Positions 8,001 through 16,870 are shown, numbered from the stretch's first letter. The stretch is 64,000 nt of DNA from Paenibacillus doosanensis (GCF_025060755.1 NZ_JANYUY010000017.1:1-64000), one strand, 5' to 3'. The notes: generated by a model not told the origin, from the sequence alone. Numbers and translations are program-made.

Positions 8001-9491
8001 TACGGCGGGGATATCCTCTCCGAGCGAGTATGGTATCGCACCGTCCGGAACCGCGGCTCCGACTATAGGGCGTGCGCCCGCCGCTTCACCGAGGGTATAA
8101 GCGAAGGTAGAATCTGCTCCGAGGGGAACAGCCGTCGCTTTCGTCGAACCGAGCGTGCTGCCCGGTGCAACGCCGAGCCCGGCAAGATCCGGCGCCAATT
8201 CGTCAACGCTCAAAATTAGAAGCGAAACGGCGGTTTTCAATCCTGCGTCGATTGCCGTAACGGTTATAGGGAACAAACCTGCCTGGGAAGGCACGCCTTC
8301 CAGCACGCCGGAGCCGCTCAGCCGCATACCCGCCGGAAGCCAGGAAGCGCTCCAGCCCAATTCGGTCGGCGTATCCTTGAAAGCTTCGAGCTGCAATGAG
8401 TAAGGAGCATCCTTCCTCGCCCTCGGCAGCTCGGTCGTCAGGATGACGGGAGACAGATAAGGGTAGCCTCCATTTATAATCGGGTTCATGCTCCAGGTAT
8501 TGACGAAATCCCATCCTCCGTAATTCGTTTGCTGCCGCATGTCAGCCGTTGCCCGTCCTGTGAGATCCGGCGATCCGTTGATGAAACCACCTCCTATACC
8601 TGCGGTTTGTCCGGTACTCTGTTGATCGAAGAACGAATCGTCGATAGAGGCAGATTCTGTGAAAGCTCCCACAAAACCGCCCATCAGAAGATAATCCGAT
8701 CCTCCGCCCGATGTAACGGCCCCGGTCGCATAACTTTTTTCGATCGTTCCGTAAATGATGTGTCCCGCCAAACTGCCGGCATTGAAAAAAGAGCCGGAGA
8801 AGGATGAATTGGTAACCGTTCCGGTCGCGTAAGCGCTGCTGATCTTACCCGCGCCTTGCGATCCGACAAGACCGCCTGCATATTGATTGGAGGCGGCGCC
8901 GCTTTTCACGGATGCGGACGAGCGGGAGCGTTCTATGGTCGAATTAAGCGCCGTCCCTACCAGCCCTCCGGCCACACTCACACCGCCGATAGATCCGGTA
9001 TTTCCGCCGATAACAGTGCCCTGCGTATACGAACGGAGAATATTTCCCCCGTTCAGGATGCCGGCCAGGCCGCCCGTGGAGCTGCCGCCCTCCGCTTGGA
9101 CCGAGATGCCCAAATCCCTAACGCTCCCCGATATTTGACCAAAGAAGCCTACATTTTGCCGTGTGTCATCATGAATCGTAAGTCCGGAAATGTCGTATCC
9201 CCTGCCGTCGAACGTTCCGCTGAAAGCCAGGTTCTCGTTGCCCCCGAATGGAATCCAGTCGAATCCGGTCATATCGATATGATTCGTCAGGCGGATGCTG
9301 CGGTCGAGATACGAGGCTTGATTTTGATCGATATAAGCCAGCTGTTCCGCGGTGGAAACCACCACCCATCCGGAAGCTTCAGGCGGGACGGAATTGGCAT
9401 CGGCCCGCGCGATCGGTGGAAAAAGAGCCATTGGGCCGATAAAAACCGAGATCGCAAGCAGCATGGCTAAGAAAGTAGATAACCGTTTCAT
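5070..9491 (-). CDS. Large SLH-anchored, multi-Ig surface protein
   Basis: About 1473 residues, exported and held to the cell wall. An N-terminal signal peptide ends near PPIARA-DA. It is followed by a GLUG-like glycine-rich repeat region (about 40-340), a putative Ig (He_PIG) domain (about 350-430), and three alternating pairs of a BIG2 Ig-like domain and a carboxypeptidase-regulatory-like domain (about 540-1045). Then come a Ser/Asp-rich linker (SDSSDSSDSS), a beta-rich domain, and three C-terminal SLH domains (starting FEDVKGHW, YKDVRPEAAW, FSDKAGLAGW) that bind pyruvylated wall polymer. The start at 9491 is taken because GGAGAT precedes it by 9 nt. It is probably an adhesin or structural surface protein; no catalytic domain is visible. 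A STAND ATPase gene is divergent from it. Confidence 0.9.
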   Translation of the reverse strand: MKRLSTFLAMLLAISVFIGPMALFPPIARADANSVPPEASGWVVVSTAEQLAYIDQNQASYLDRSIRLTNHIDMTGFDWIPFGGNENLAFSGTFDGRGYDISGLTIHDDTRQNVGFFGQISGSVRDLGISVQAEGGSSTGGLAGILNGGNILRSYTQGTVIGGNTGSIGGVSVAGGLVGTALNSTIERSRSSASVKSGAASNQYAGGLVGSQGAGKISSAYATGTVTNSSFSGSFFNAGSLAGHIIYGTIEKSYATGAVTSGGGSDYLLMGGFVGAFTESASIDDSFFDQQSTGQTAGIGGGFINGSPDLTGRATADMRQQTNYGGWDFVNTWSMNPIINGGYPYLSPVILTTELPRARKDAPYSLQLEAFKDTPTELGWSASWLPAGMRLSGSGVLEGVPSQAGLFPITVTAIDAGLKTAVSLLILSVDELAPDLAGLGVAPGSTLGSTKATAVPLGADSTFAYTLGEAAGARPIVGAAVPDGAIPYSLGEDIPAVSAGQVLEIYELDEAHKIRAWSSIRLEAGHIQDKVRVTGISLDSTELTLTAGQSPQKLTAAVQPANASNQAVSWSSSNASVATVNRDGEVTPIAEGTAVITATTADGSYTASATVTVQPAPPTTGTVTGTVYGIGNAPLSGATVKINEIRSITGSQGEFTLADVAEGSHTLTVEAAGYNAYTASVTVAAGKTADAGRIDLTLAPVPVTGVSLDSTELTLTAGQPPQKLTATVQPANASNQAVSWSSSNASVATVNRDGEVTPIAEGTAVITATTAEGSYTASATVTVQPVPPTAGTVTGTVYGTGNAPLSGAEVRIDGIRGATDALGQFTLADVAEGSHTLSVEAAGYNAYTASVTVAAGKTADAGRIELTLAPVPVTGVSLDKEELTLTASQLPQKLTAAVQPANASNKTVSWSSSNVSVAAVNRDGEVTPVAEGTAVIAVTTADGSYTASATVTVQPAPPTAGTVTGTVYRAGNVPLPGVTVSLDETGGTTDNQGGFILTDVAAGNHTLTVIASGYQTFTTSVTVVAGKTVDVGRIDLKAVESSGSSGGSDSSDSSDSSDSSDSSQGSGPIQVSNPNMEITVNMNGQDVRVIAVKEQASDGRSVIRFGLSAEVLKPLFAPEGTAVIKIDNADPIVKVDLHAGTMQEVLRTQPEAVIRIQVNGASYSLPLRIWASVPNNATVTVAIAKSSDAARSKLDADLTRQGYTMLAQPMDFSLSINGSEMTDNDGIYTERSIALDAAAIPDQSTVVWVSADGWPYFVPSVFGTGDHRAEATFFAPHNSLYTAIRSDRTFEDVKGHWAQGDIELLASKLVLQGVNTNSFDPERRVTRAEFAAMLVRSLGLAEKPGKALYKDVRPEAAWYAGAVAAASEAGLIEGYEDGTFQPDALITREQLAVMLARAIRYAGELPAADVAALERFSDKAGLAGWAEQATAQLLTANIIEGTTETTFNPQDPATRAQSAVLLKRLLQYLKFID
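6381..7890 (-). repeat. Three 510-bp in-frame tandem repeats
   Basis: The same anchor (GCTGAnGCCCGT) occurs at 6861, 7371 and 7881, exactly 510 bp (170 codons) apart. Each unit codes one BIG2 plus one carboxypeptidase-regulatory-like domain. Units 2 and 3 are nearly identical over long stretches, so duplication or gene conversion was recent. Confidence 0.9.
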
Positions 9492-9616
9492 GCAGTACAA
9501 ATCTCCTTTTATTAATGAAATCGTTTATTTGAATGCTTGTCCTAGTGTAAAATAAGAAGCGAAATGGTTGTGTTTCATTTTTGTTTCAATTTTTCATGCG
9601 GAAAGAAGTGTATAGG

Positions 9617-11749
9617 ATGGAATCCTTATCGGCAATAGAAAACTCCGCGTCCCGCCGCCCTGTGATCGGCTTCGGCCGGGAATTGGACCGCTTGGAACAG
9701 TGGCTCGCCGATCCTTTGGCCGAGGCGCAGCTGTTTTCGGTTTCAGGGATCGGGGGGATCGGCAAGACGACGCTGCTTATGGAGATGGCTCATCGGGCGA
9801 GGCGGGCATCCGCGCTCACTCTATGGCTGGACGGGCAAGGCGAGCTGGCCACATCGAGCGCATTCCTGTCGAGCCTCGAGATGGGACTGGAGAGCGAATA
9901 CGGCAAATTCAGAGCGGCGGGGGCGCCTCTTCTGCCTTATATCGTTACCGAGCTATCGCGGCAGCGAACCGTGTTGATACTGGATAACGGAGAACGTCTC
10001 GATCGTCTGGAAGGCTGGCTGCTGTCAAGCTTCCTGTCCCGGCTCCGATCGGCCGGCGTGCTGCTCATTGTCGCCTCGAGAAGCGGTCTTCCCGTAAAAT
10101 GGCAGACAAACCCGGATTGGGGCGGCAGCGGCCGGATCGAAACCTTCGCATTGCAGCTGTTCAACCGGGAGCAGGTGCTGGATTACTTGCGCGGAAGCGG
10201 TCTGGAGGCGAAAGCGCAAATGGAAATCGCTCAAAAAACGGACGGGCATCCTCTGCTCCTCGCGCTGACCGTCGACTTGCTTCGCTCCCATGAGGGAGAG
10301 GGAACAAGCCGGTGGAATGACATTCCGGCCATACTGAGCGCCGACTGGCTGCGGGAAGCCGCTTCACCGGCCATGCACCGGGCTTTGACGGTTCTGTCGC
10401 TGCTGCCGGCGGCGGATCAGTTCACGCTGAACGCATTGCTGGACAAGCCTCTTGAAGCGTCCGACTACTACGATCTCGCCAAATTATCGTTCATCCGGTC
10501 AACATCCCAAGGCTTGTCCTTGCATCATGTGGTGTCCCGCCTGTTAAGAGACGATTACAGCCGCCGCGATCCGCAGCAGTTCGGGGCGCTGCGCCATCGG
10601 GCGTTTCGGCTGATGGCCGATCGGTTTCATACTGCGGACCGGCGAACGCAAATGCGCATTGCCGCCCATGTGCTTGAACTGTATCGCGAATTTCTGCCTT
10701 CCGCCCATGCTTATGTCGACTTTTCTTCGACTCTTCAGGCGGGAGAGCCTATGCCGTATCGGCCGGAGGATTTGCCTTATCTGCACCGGTTTTTGGCCGA
10801 TTCGCTTGCACGCGCCGACTGGCAGTCCGAACTGGTCCGGTCGGCGGAATGCCACGCCGTTCTTGACGAGATCGCTAGGCATAGTCCCGAAGGAATCTGT
10901 ATTGTGCGCAGCGACAGCGGCACACCGCTCGGTTTCTGCGCAGGCCTCCGGCTGCACGCGCTGTCCGCCCCTCTGCTGGAGCGGTACGCCCCCTCGTTCT
11001 TTCCGTTACTCGGAGAAGAAGGCCCTGTCTATCGCGATGTTTCTCCGGAAGCGGCAGACACCCTGTGCGTGCTTCTGGCTGCAGTTGACGTGGACCAATC
11101 CTTATATAGTCCCGAAGAGCTGGGCGCCCTGCTCATGCAGCAATGGCTGATCCATATGACCGGCGGCTGGCGGGGAATCATCGTCACGGCCGATCCGCAG
11201 ATGAGCGCTTTGCTGCCGATACTTGGATTTCAAGCCAAGAATGAGAACTTGCTCCGGCAGGCCGATTCGGCGGCAAACGAAATGACCCGATGGGAACTGG
11301 ATTTCCGGCATATTACCTTCGACGAATGGGTGCAGCTCATTATTCGGCAAACGGGACCAGCCGGGACGATCGGGGGACACGAAGAAGAGGGTCCCCGATT
11401 CGGACGCGGGATGGAAATAAAGATCGATGCGAGTGAGGCGAAACAAATTTTGCAGCAGTTGTTTCAAGTCGAGGAGCTCGAGCAATTACCCGTTATCCGG
11501 CAGCTGCACATACCGGGAGCAGCCGTTCGGGCGTGCGTTCAGGCGGTTCTAACTGCCGAAAACCCGCCGCTCCCGCTGACGCAGCTTGAGCAGCGAATAT
11601 TGCGGGAGAGTTTTCTCCACAAGGCTCTGAACAAAAATCAGCTGGCCGAAGCGTTCCATATGAGCCGGACGACGTTTTACAGGCAAACGCTGCAAGCGGT
11701 GAGTCATCTGGCGCATGTACTGACGCAGCTGCTTGCTTCCAGCCGGTAG
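9617..11749 (+). CDS. STAND-type ATPase with C-terminal HTH
   Basis: About 710 residues. The P-loop GIGGIGKTT is at 44-52. A Walker B-like RTVLILDNGERL lies near 117-128, with sensor-type IVASRSGLPV and the GHPLLLALTVDLL motif typical of NB-ARC/STAND ATPases after it. A long all-alpha middle has no recognised repeats. The C-terminus ends in a probable helix-turn-helix (LHKALNKNQLAEAFHMSRTTFYRQ, about 660-683). The architecture suggests a ligand-gated transcriptional regulator. The ATG at 9617 follows GGAAAGAAG; the upstream ATG at 9596 lacks a site. It diverges from the SLH protein gene, so it may regulate that gene (inference from position only). No close characterised relative is recognised. 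Confidence 0.7.
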   Translation: MESLSAIENSASRRPVIGFGRELDRLEQWLADPLAEAQLFSVSGIGGIGKTTLLMEMAHRARRASALTLWLDGQGELATSSAFLSSLEMGLESEYGKFRAAGAPLLPYIVTELSRQRTVLILDNGERLDRLEGWLLSSFLSRLRSAGVLLIVASRSGLPVKWQTNPDWGGSGRIETFALQLFNREQVLDYLRGSGLEAKAQMEIAQKTDGHPLLLALTVDLLRSHEGEGTSRWNDIPAILSADWLREAASPAMHRALTVLSLLPAADQFTLNALLDKPLEASDYYDLAKLSFIRSTSQGLSLHHVVSRLLRDDYSRRDPQQFGALRHRAFRLMADRFHTADRRTQMRIAAHVLELYREFLPSAHAYVDFSSTLQAGEPMPYRPEDLPYLHRFLADSLARADWQSELVRSAECHAVLDEIARHSPEGICIVRSDSGTPLGFCAGLRLHALSAPLLERYAPSFFPLLGEEGPVYRDVSPEAADTLCVLLAAVDVDQSLYSPEELGALLMQQWLIHMTGGWRGIIVTADPQMSALLPILGFQAKNENLLRQADSAANEMTRWELDFRHITFDEWVQLIIRQTGPAGTIGGHEEEGPRFGRGMEIKIDASEAKQILQQLFQVEELEQLPVIRQLHIPGAAVRACVQAVLTAENPPLPLTQLEQRILRESFLHKALNKNQLAEAFHMSRTTFYRQTLQAVSHLAHVLTQLLASSR

Positions 11750-11757
11750 CTACGAAC

Positions 11758-11792
11758 AAAGAGTGCCGGTCTCGGAATGAGCCGGCACTTTT
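11758..11792 (+). terminator. Terminator after STAND ATPase gene
   Basis: Stem AGTGCCGG / CCGGCACT with a 12-nt loop, then TTTT. It lies 10-40 nt after the stop codon. Confidence 0.8.
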
Positions 11793-11847
11793 GCATGATG
11801 TTGCTGCTTCTCTTGTCTCTCATACTGTCCGATTGCTGCCCGAATGT

Positions 11848-12765
11848 TCACTGGTCCGACGGTTCGTTTGTCAGCTTTTCATATATACGTTTTCGCAGAT
11901 CATTAATGCAGTGAAACTCTTCTGGCTTACCAAGATGCTTGCTGACAACATCTCCGCCGAAATCGTGGATAAGCAGGCCATCCGTGATGATTCCGACAAG
12001 CTCTTCTTTGGAATAATCACCGAAATAACCGCGCAGCAGCACAGAATCGAATTGGAACAATTCGGCCGCAATGTACGCATCCTCGTAAACCTTCGGCGCA
12101 AGCACGGCATCTGCAAAGTCAATCATACAGAGCTTACCTTCATCGGTAATGATAATGTTGTTGCTGTTTAGATCGCCATGAACATGTACTTTCTCGCCGT
12201 AATCACGAGAAGTGATGTAAGTAAGTCTATCCGATCTAAAGTCATCTGGATAAACATTCCATCTCTCGGCGCGATCTTCATCGGCGATGGCATCAATGTC
12301 ATTGAACCGTGGGCAAGGGGTGTTCATTATATCCGTGATTTTGCGAAGCTGCTTTGCTGCTTCAGATTTTTCAATTTGTGTCATGCTTTTCACGGCTTCG
12401 CCGAATCCGATCCCATGAACATATTCCATTATCATGTAAGCAAAACGGTATTTATCCTCCACAAAACCATGTGCTATTAGTTTAGGGGAGCGAATTCCGA
12501 GCCGATTTGCTCGCTGCATGGAAAACTGTTCTGTCTGTATTTCCGCTGTCTGGTCCATTCCTCCTTCGCGTGGAACGAATATTTTAATAACAAAGTCGCC
12601 AGATTTGAAAACAGCATTCGTTGCCGGCGGCAGGTTTTCGAGTTTTGCGGGCGGCAAATTTTCTTTTTGGAATATGAAATTAACAAGAGCAGTAAAAGCG
12701 AATAATGACTGAGAGACATGGCTCCAGTCTTGCCAGCTTCCGATTTCTTCATTAAATAGATTCAT
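11848..12765 (-). CDS. Aminoglycoside phosphotransferase-family kinase
   Basis: A 305-residue kinase-fold protein of the APH/choline kinase superfamily. Visible elements are the nucleotide-binding beta strands with FVIKIFVP (Lys61), YMIMEYVHGIG as hinge (about 110-120), the catalytic loop VHGDLNSNN (H196-D198, N203) and the metal-binding DFADA (D216). The family phosphorylates small molecules, including aminoglycosides, macrolides and metabolites. Nothing here fixes the substrate, so a resistance role should not be assumed. The start has AGGAGGGGG upstream. It is a single-gene unit convergent with the STAND ATPase gene. Confidence 0.82.
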   Translation of the reverse strand: MNLFNEEIGSWQDWSHVSQSLFAFTALVNFIFQKENLPPAKLENLPPATNAVFKSGDFVIKIFVPREGGMDQTAEIQTEQFSMQRANRLGIRSPKLIAHGFVEDKYRFAYMIMEYVHGIGFGEAVKSMTQIEKSEAAKQLRKITDIMNTPCPRFNDIDAIADEDRAERWNVYPDDFRSDRLTYITSRDYGEKVHVHGDLNSNNIIITDEGKLCMIDFADAVLAPKVYEDAYIAAELFQFDSVLLRGYFGDYSKEELVGIITDGLLIHDFGGDVVSKHLGKPEEFHCINDLRKRIYEKLTNEPSDQ

Positions 12766-12895
12766 GGTTCATAGCCCCCTCCTACACTAAAGGTTTACTG
12801 CTCAATCCTTTAAGGATTTTTCCCGCCTGAGTAATGCCCCCGCTATTAATAAGGAAACTTTGTCTTTGCGGGGTCCAGTAATTTGTGACTATAAG

Positions 12896-12921
12896 AAAAC
12901 CGCCTTTGTGAAAAGGCGGTT
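12896..12921 (-). terminator. Terminator after RibD/DHFR-fold gene
   Basis: Stem AACCGCCTTT / AAAGGCGGTT with loop GTGA, followed on the minus strand by TTTTC. It lies about 50 nt after the stop codon. Confidence 0.8.
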
Positions 12922-12967
12922 AATTGAGCTATCATCTCCCGTTAGCTAATCACTATAAGCGACAAGG

Positions 12968-13543
12968 TCATCTTACCGTCTGGTAAACGAGACCTATGGC
13001 TCCGGAATCAAAGGTCTTGTTTTCGATTAACTTCAGATTGATCCTCTCCTTGAGCCCTTGGAATAACGGCAATCCCTTACCGATCAGGACGGGAGAAACC
13101 GTAATTTTATACTCATCAATTAAATCAAGCTGCATAAGGTGGTGTGCGAGTCTAGGACTGCCGAGGATGACCATATCCTCGCCTGGCTGCTGTTTGAGAT
13201 TATTGATTTCTTCCTCGACATCTTCTTTCACGAGTCTGGAATTATTCCATTCGACTTTCTCCAGCGTCGTGGAAAAAACGACTTTGGCTGTCTTTTCGAT
13301 CCACTCGGCATGATCCCGTTCATGCTGCGAAGCTGATGGATTCGAGGGCACAGATGGCCAGTAACTGTGCATCATCTGATAAGTCCCGCGTCCCCAAATG
13401 ACTGTATCGGCGGTACTCAAAATTTCTTTCGCATGTTTCTCCAAATCCGCATCGTAGGAAACCCAGCCAATGTCCATTTCACCATTCGGCCCTTCTACAA
13501 AACCGTCAAGCGATGCGTGCAAAAATAGAACGAGTTTTCTCAT
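12968..13543 (-). CDS. Dihydrofolate reductase-family (RibD C-terminal fold) protein
   Basis: About 191 residues with the RibD_C/DHFR-like NADPH-binding fold: MRKLVLFLHASLDGFVEGPNG at the N-terminus, TVIWGRGTYQMM (about 46-57), EDMVILGSPRLAHHLM (about 125-140) and a C-terminal strand pair around DEYKITVSPVLIGKG. Such YwjB/YyaP-like proteins are widespread in Bacillota and mostly uncharacterised reductases. The ATG at 13543 is chosen because AAAGGAGAA precedes it; an in-frame GTG at 13585 lacks one. It is a single gene with its own terminator. Confidence 0.85.
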   Translation of the reverse strand: MRKLVLFLHASLDGFVEGPNGEMDIGWVSYDADLEKHAKEILSTADTVIWGRGTYQMMHSYWPSVPSNPSASQHERDHAEWIEKTAKVVFSTTLEKVEWNNSRLVKEDVEEEINNLKQQPGEDMVILGSPRLAHHLMQLDLIDEYKITVSPVLIGKGLPLFQGLKERINLKLIENKTFDSGAIGLVYQTVR

Positions 13544-13888
13544 TTTCAGTTCTCCTTTATTGCTGTGGGATATTACATTACACACTACATTTTAGCAGAA
13601 TTCAACTTAGGTTGTTTCTTATGGATTGCTAATCCCATTAACAAGAATAAGCGGAAAGCCGAAGCTTTGTATTCGTGTCAGTGACAGTAACAAAGCGCAT
13701 TTTACATATTTTTACTATTCGATGAGGTATTCCCGTAGTTCTTATTGTCTATATAACGGAACCAAGCCAAATAATGTTGCAAATGGTTGCAAATATTGGG
13801 TTGCAACGCCATTGAAGCGAAGCGGTCCATCCATTTCTTCATTCGGAAAGATATCTTCATCGCTTCACAAGCTTTATGACGAACTTTC
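13544..13888. other. Intergenic stretch, nothing recognised
   Basis: About 345 bases between two minus-strand genes. It contains the upstream region of the reductase gene. I see no RNA gene, clear promoter or conserved short ORF. Confidence 0.5.
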
Positions 13889-15157
13889 CTACTCCCCTTG
13901 CACGTAAGGAATCGTCAAAGGTCCCAGCGGCAGCACGGCGACGCTCATGTCGCTGCCGTACCGTTGTCCGAGCCGGATCAACAGTGACTCGATATCGTGC
14001 ACCGGGGTAAACATCGCTTTCCGGATGTCCTCATCCGGGAGAGATGACAGCACATGCACGTCGGCCCACACCTGCACGACCGCCTGCTTCTGTACCTGCC
14101 ATTGATCGAACTTCTGAAAAGCGCCTTCGTTAATCAGCTGGAGAATTTCCCGCGGCGTCTTCCGAAGCTGAAGAATCTCGGCATAGTTCCCGTGATTGGG
14201 AATGCCGTCCGAGCATTCGGCGGCGCAAATAATCGCCCCTCCCTGCTTGACGATCTTATGAGCGGCGCTAATTCCTTTGACCGCCTGATACAAATTCTGG
14301 TCGAGAGGATAACCGGAATTGGATGTAATGACAACGTCAAAACGCGCCGGCACGGGAGCCATGGCATGTTTTTGGACAAAAGCGCAGCCTGCCGCATGCG
14401 CCTCGAATAATTCTCCCGCGAAGACGCCGGTTATCTCCTTATCCTTATTCAGCGTCACGTTCAGCATGAAATCCGCCGGACACATGCGGTTCACCTCGCC
14501 GGCCATTTGCTGCAGCGGGTTCCCCGTCATAGTGCCCCAGGTGGCCAAAGGATCTCCGATCATCCGGGCGTTATGGAACGTCATAATCGTTTCAATGCCC
14601 GCAATGCCGGGCATGATGCCTTTGGGACCTCCGGAAAACCCGGCGAAGAAATGCGGTTCGATAAACCCGGTTACGATGCGGAAGTCCGCCTCTGCGTATT
14701 CCTTATTCAGATAGACGTCGCAGCCGAAGGAGCATTGTCCCAGATTAACCAGCTCCGCCTTCTCGTGACAGTGGTGATTGATGACGCGCACACGCCTCAC
14801 GACATCTTCGCCGAGCATCCGCACGAACTCTTCGCGCGTTTGATCGCGGTGCGTCCCCGTGCCGTTAATGATGACGAACTGCTCCGCCGGAACATGAGCA
14901 AGCTCTTCCAGCAGCCAGGGTACCAGCTTGTGATTCGGGGTTGGGCGAGTAATATCGCTGATAACGATGACGACCTTATCGGTCCGTTTCACCATGTCGC
15001 GAAGAGGACGGACGGCTCCAATCGGCTGACGCAGAGCGTTCAGCACCGCCTCCTTCTCATCGGGCAGCCGACCCAGATGAACCGGTTCAATGACCGTCGC
15101 CGTGTCCGGCACCTCCACCTGAAGCTGCCCTCTCCCGTATTGCAAGTAAGCTTTCAT
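13889..15157 (-). CDS. larA: LarA-type nickel-pincer racemase (DUF2088)
   Basis: A 422-residue LarA-family protein; characterised members racemise lactate or other 2-hydroxyacids using the nickel-pincer (NPN) cofactor. The signature SDITRPTP is at 67-74. H103 (GTHRD), H169 (EPHFFAGFSGG), K179 (GPKG) and H195 (TFHN) are each offset by 5 from H108, H174, K184 and H200 of Lactobacillus plantarum LarA. The cofactor lysine and catalytic histidines are therefore all present. No larB, larC or larE lies in the window. The start follows AAGGAGGCG. A 37-bp element shared with the Nik/Opp operon lies 104 nt upstream. The substrate may not be lactate, since the family is broad. Confidence 0.88.
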   Translation of the reverse strand: MKAYLQYGRGQLQVEVPDTATVIEPVHLGRLPDEKEAVLNALRQPIGAVRPLRDMVKRTDKVVIVISDITRPTPNHKLVPWLLEELAHVPAEQFVIINGTGTHRDQTREEFVRMLGEDVVRRVRVINHHCHEKAELVNLGQCSFGCDVYLNKEYAEADFRIVTGFIEPHFFAGFSGGPKGIMPGIAGIETIMTFHNARMIGDPLATWGTMTGNPLQQMAGEVNRMCPADFMLNVTLNKDKEITGVFAGELFEAHAAGCAFVQKHAMAPVPARFDVVITSNSGYPLDQNLYQAVKGISAAHKIVKQGGAIICAAECSDGIPNHGNYAEILQLRKTPREILQLINEGAFQKFDQWQVQKQAVVQVWADVHVLSSLPDEDIRKAMFTPVHDIESLLIRLGQRYGSDMSVAVLPLGPLTIPYVQGE

Positions 15158-15260
15158 GCGAGCGCCTCCTTATTAAAGAATCATCATGATCGCTGCGCCG
15201 GGATGCTGCACAACATTTGTTCTCAGCTCGAATCGCTTGAAAGCGCATCCAACTATTTAT

Positions 15261-15297
15261 ATTAAAAAGTAACACAACCCATTAGTGAATGTAAACA
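15261..15297. promoter_or_regulatory. Shared 37-bp element, copy A (upstream of larA)
   Basis: It matches 50683-50719 at 32 of 37 positions without gaps. The first 18 bases (TATTAAAAAGTAACACAA) are identical, as is the last block AATGTAAAC. The half-sites GTAACA and TGTAAAC are an imperfect inverted pair separated by 15 nt. It lies on the upstream side of the nickel-dependent LarA gene. The regulator is unknown. Confidence 0.7.
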
Positions 15298-15469
15298 ATT
15301 TTTCCAGCTGCAAATAAGTCATAATCACGGCTTAGACTGTAGATTACATCGGCCCTGGCGCTCACGCAACTCCCGGATAATCTTTCCGATCTCATCTTTT
15401 CAAGTTCCTATAGATTATTTGGCGTCTCTGCTTTGGTGCTAATTGGGGTCCGCTGACCTAAATAATACG

Positions 15470-15520
15470 AAAGATCGCCATTTTCTTGATCATGATGAGC
15501 GGGAACCGGCGATCTTCTTT
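15470..15520 (-). terminator. Possible terminator after P450 gene
   Basis: Arms AAGATCGCC / GGCGATCTT with a loop of about 29 nt and weak T-tract. It lies downstream of the P450 stop. The rest of 15298-15550 holds nothing I recognise. Confidence 0.4.
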
Positions 15521-15550
15521 ACACTATGCGTTAATGGGTAATGAATGGCA

Positions 15551-16771
15551 TTACCTATTACGGTCAAACAATATAGGTAAGTTCTTAAGAGATTGGCCCA
15601 ACACCGAGTCGGTCAAGTGTTCGGTGACATCGAAACCCTTCACCGGCTGAATATCGGCAAACTGGTTCACAAATGCGTTCAAAGCGATGCGCGCTTCCAT
15701 ACGAGCTAACGGGGCGCCCAAGCAGAAATGCGGACCATTTCCAAAACTGAGATGGTGTTGACTATTCGGACGATGGATATCAAGCTCTTCCGCATGGGCA
15801 AATTCGGATTCATCCCGGTTGGCGGCGCCAAGCCATGCAACGACTACTTGCCCTTCCTTCATCTTAGGCCCAAAGACACTGGTATCTTGAGCTACCCTGC
15901 GATCCATACTAGCCGTGAAGCGGAAGCGCAACACCTCTTCAATCAAGTTGGGAACTAATGATACATCGGTTCTCAACTCCTGATAAACGCCAGGCTTGTC
16001 AAACAGCATACTATAGAATATATTGGAAATTAGTTTTGTCGTCGTTTCATTTCCCGCACCGAGCAGTCCGATCGCAGACATGACCACTTCTTCATCCGTT
16101 AATTGTTCTCCATCAAGCTCAGCTTTAGTCAAGTCAGAGATAATGTCATCTACAGCCCGCTTCCGTTTTTCTTGAACGATGGGCAACAAATAGTCGTGAA
16201 ATTCCTTCATTGCCTGCCCTTTTTGTTTGTCGATATCGACATAAGCTTCTTGATTATAGGGGAGAAAGATGATATCAGACCAGGAGCTAATGAGCCCGCG
16301 ATCTTTGAAAGGAACACCGAGCAGTTCTGCGATGACAGTCACCGGAAGAGGGATCGCCAGCTTCTCCACAATATCCACAGTGGATTCGCCCTCCAAATCC
16401 GCAATCAATTCATCAACAATAGCCTTGATTCGGGGTTCCCACTCTTTAAGGCTGCGGGGAGTGAACGCTTGGGATTGAAGAGCACGGCGTTTTCGATGTT
16501 CCGGTGGATCGACAAGATTGATATTACTTCGGTTATCAAAATGCTCTCTGGGAACGGGAATGAGGCTTCGCTGTTTTTTGTTGGAAAATAATTCGTGATC
16601 AGACAGTACTCGCTTGGTATGTTCATATAAAAACACATTCCAGACATCCTGCTCAGCATCGTAATAGACAGGGTTGTTCTCCCTCATATCTTTGTACCAA
16701 GTAAAAGGTTCCCATTGCGACTGCTTCGACTTTAGTTTCGAAATTTCGTTCAAAATGATATTTTGATTCAT
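15551..16771 (-). CDS. Cytochrome P450 (CYP109/CYP107-like)
   Basis: A 406-residue soluble bacterial P450 monooxygenase. The I-helix oxygen-binding AGNETT is at 239-244, the ExxR pair E279-R282 in EEVLRFR, and the heme loop FGNGPHFCLGAPLAR has the thiolate Cys350. VDPPEHRKRRALQSQAF (about 87-103) is the usual C-helix heme-propionate region. Relatives in Bacillus (CYP109 type) hydroxylate fatty acids, steroids and terpenes; the substrate here cannot be read. The ATG follows AAAGGAGGGGC. No ferredoxin or reductase is adjacent. The divergent TetR gene about 400 nt upstream may control it, an inference from position. Confidence 0.93.
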   Translation of the reverse strand: MNQNIILNEISKLKSKQSQWEPFTWYKDMRENNPVYYDAEQDVWNVFLYEHTKRVLSDHELFSNKKQRSLIPVPREHFDNRSNINLVDPPEHRKRRALQSQAFTPRSLKEWEPRIKAIVDELIADLEGESTVDIVEKLAIPLPVTVIAELLGVPFKDRGLISSWSDIIFLPYNQEAYVDIDKQKGQAMKEFHDYLLPIVQEKRKRAVDDIISDLTKAELDGEQLTDEEVVMSAIGLLGAGNETTTKLISNIFYSMLFDKPGVYQELRTDVSLVPNLIEEVLRFRFTASMDRRVAQDTSVFGPKMKEGQVVVAWLGAANRDESEFAHAEELDIHRPNSQHHLSFGNGPHFCLGAPLARMEARIALNAFVNQFADIQPVKGFDVTEHLTDSVLGQSLKNLPILFDRNR

Positions 16772-16870
16772 TGAACCAGCCCCTCCTTTAAAGAATGAAT
16801 GTTTTGTTCGTTTTTCTCACTGTTTTGCATGTTCTCATCTTAGACACACGAAGGGCTTGAGGCATTACAA

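Noticed and set aside
11848..12765. Calling a specific aminoglycoside resistance enzyme
   Set aside because: Only the general kinase motifs are visible, and many homologues act on metabolites; the substrate class cannot be named.
14507..15265. 252-codon plus-strand open frame opposite larA
   Set aside because: It is an antisense shadow of larA, whose frame has all catalytic residues.
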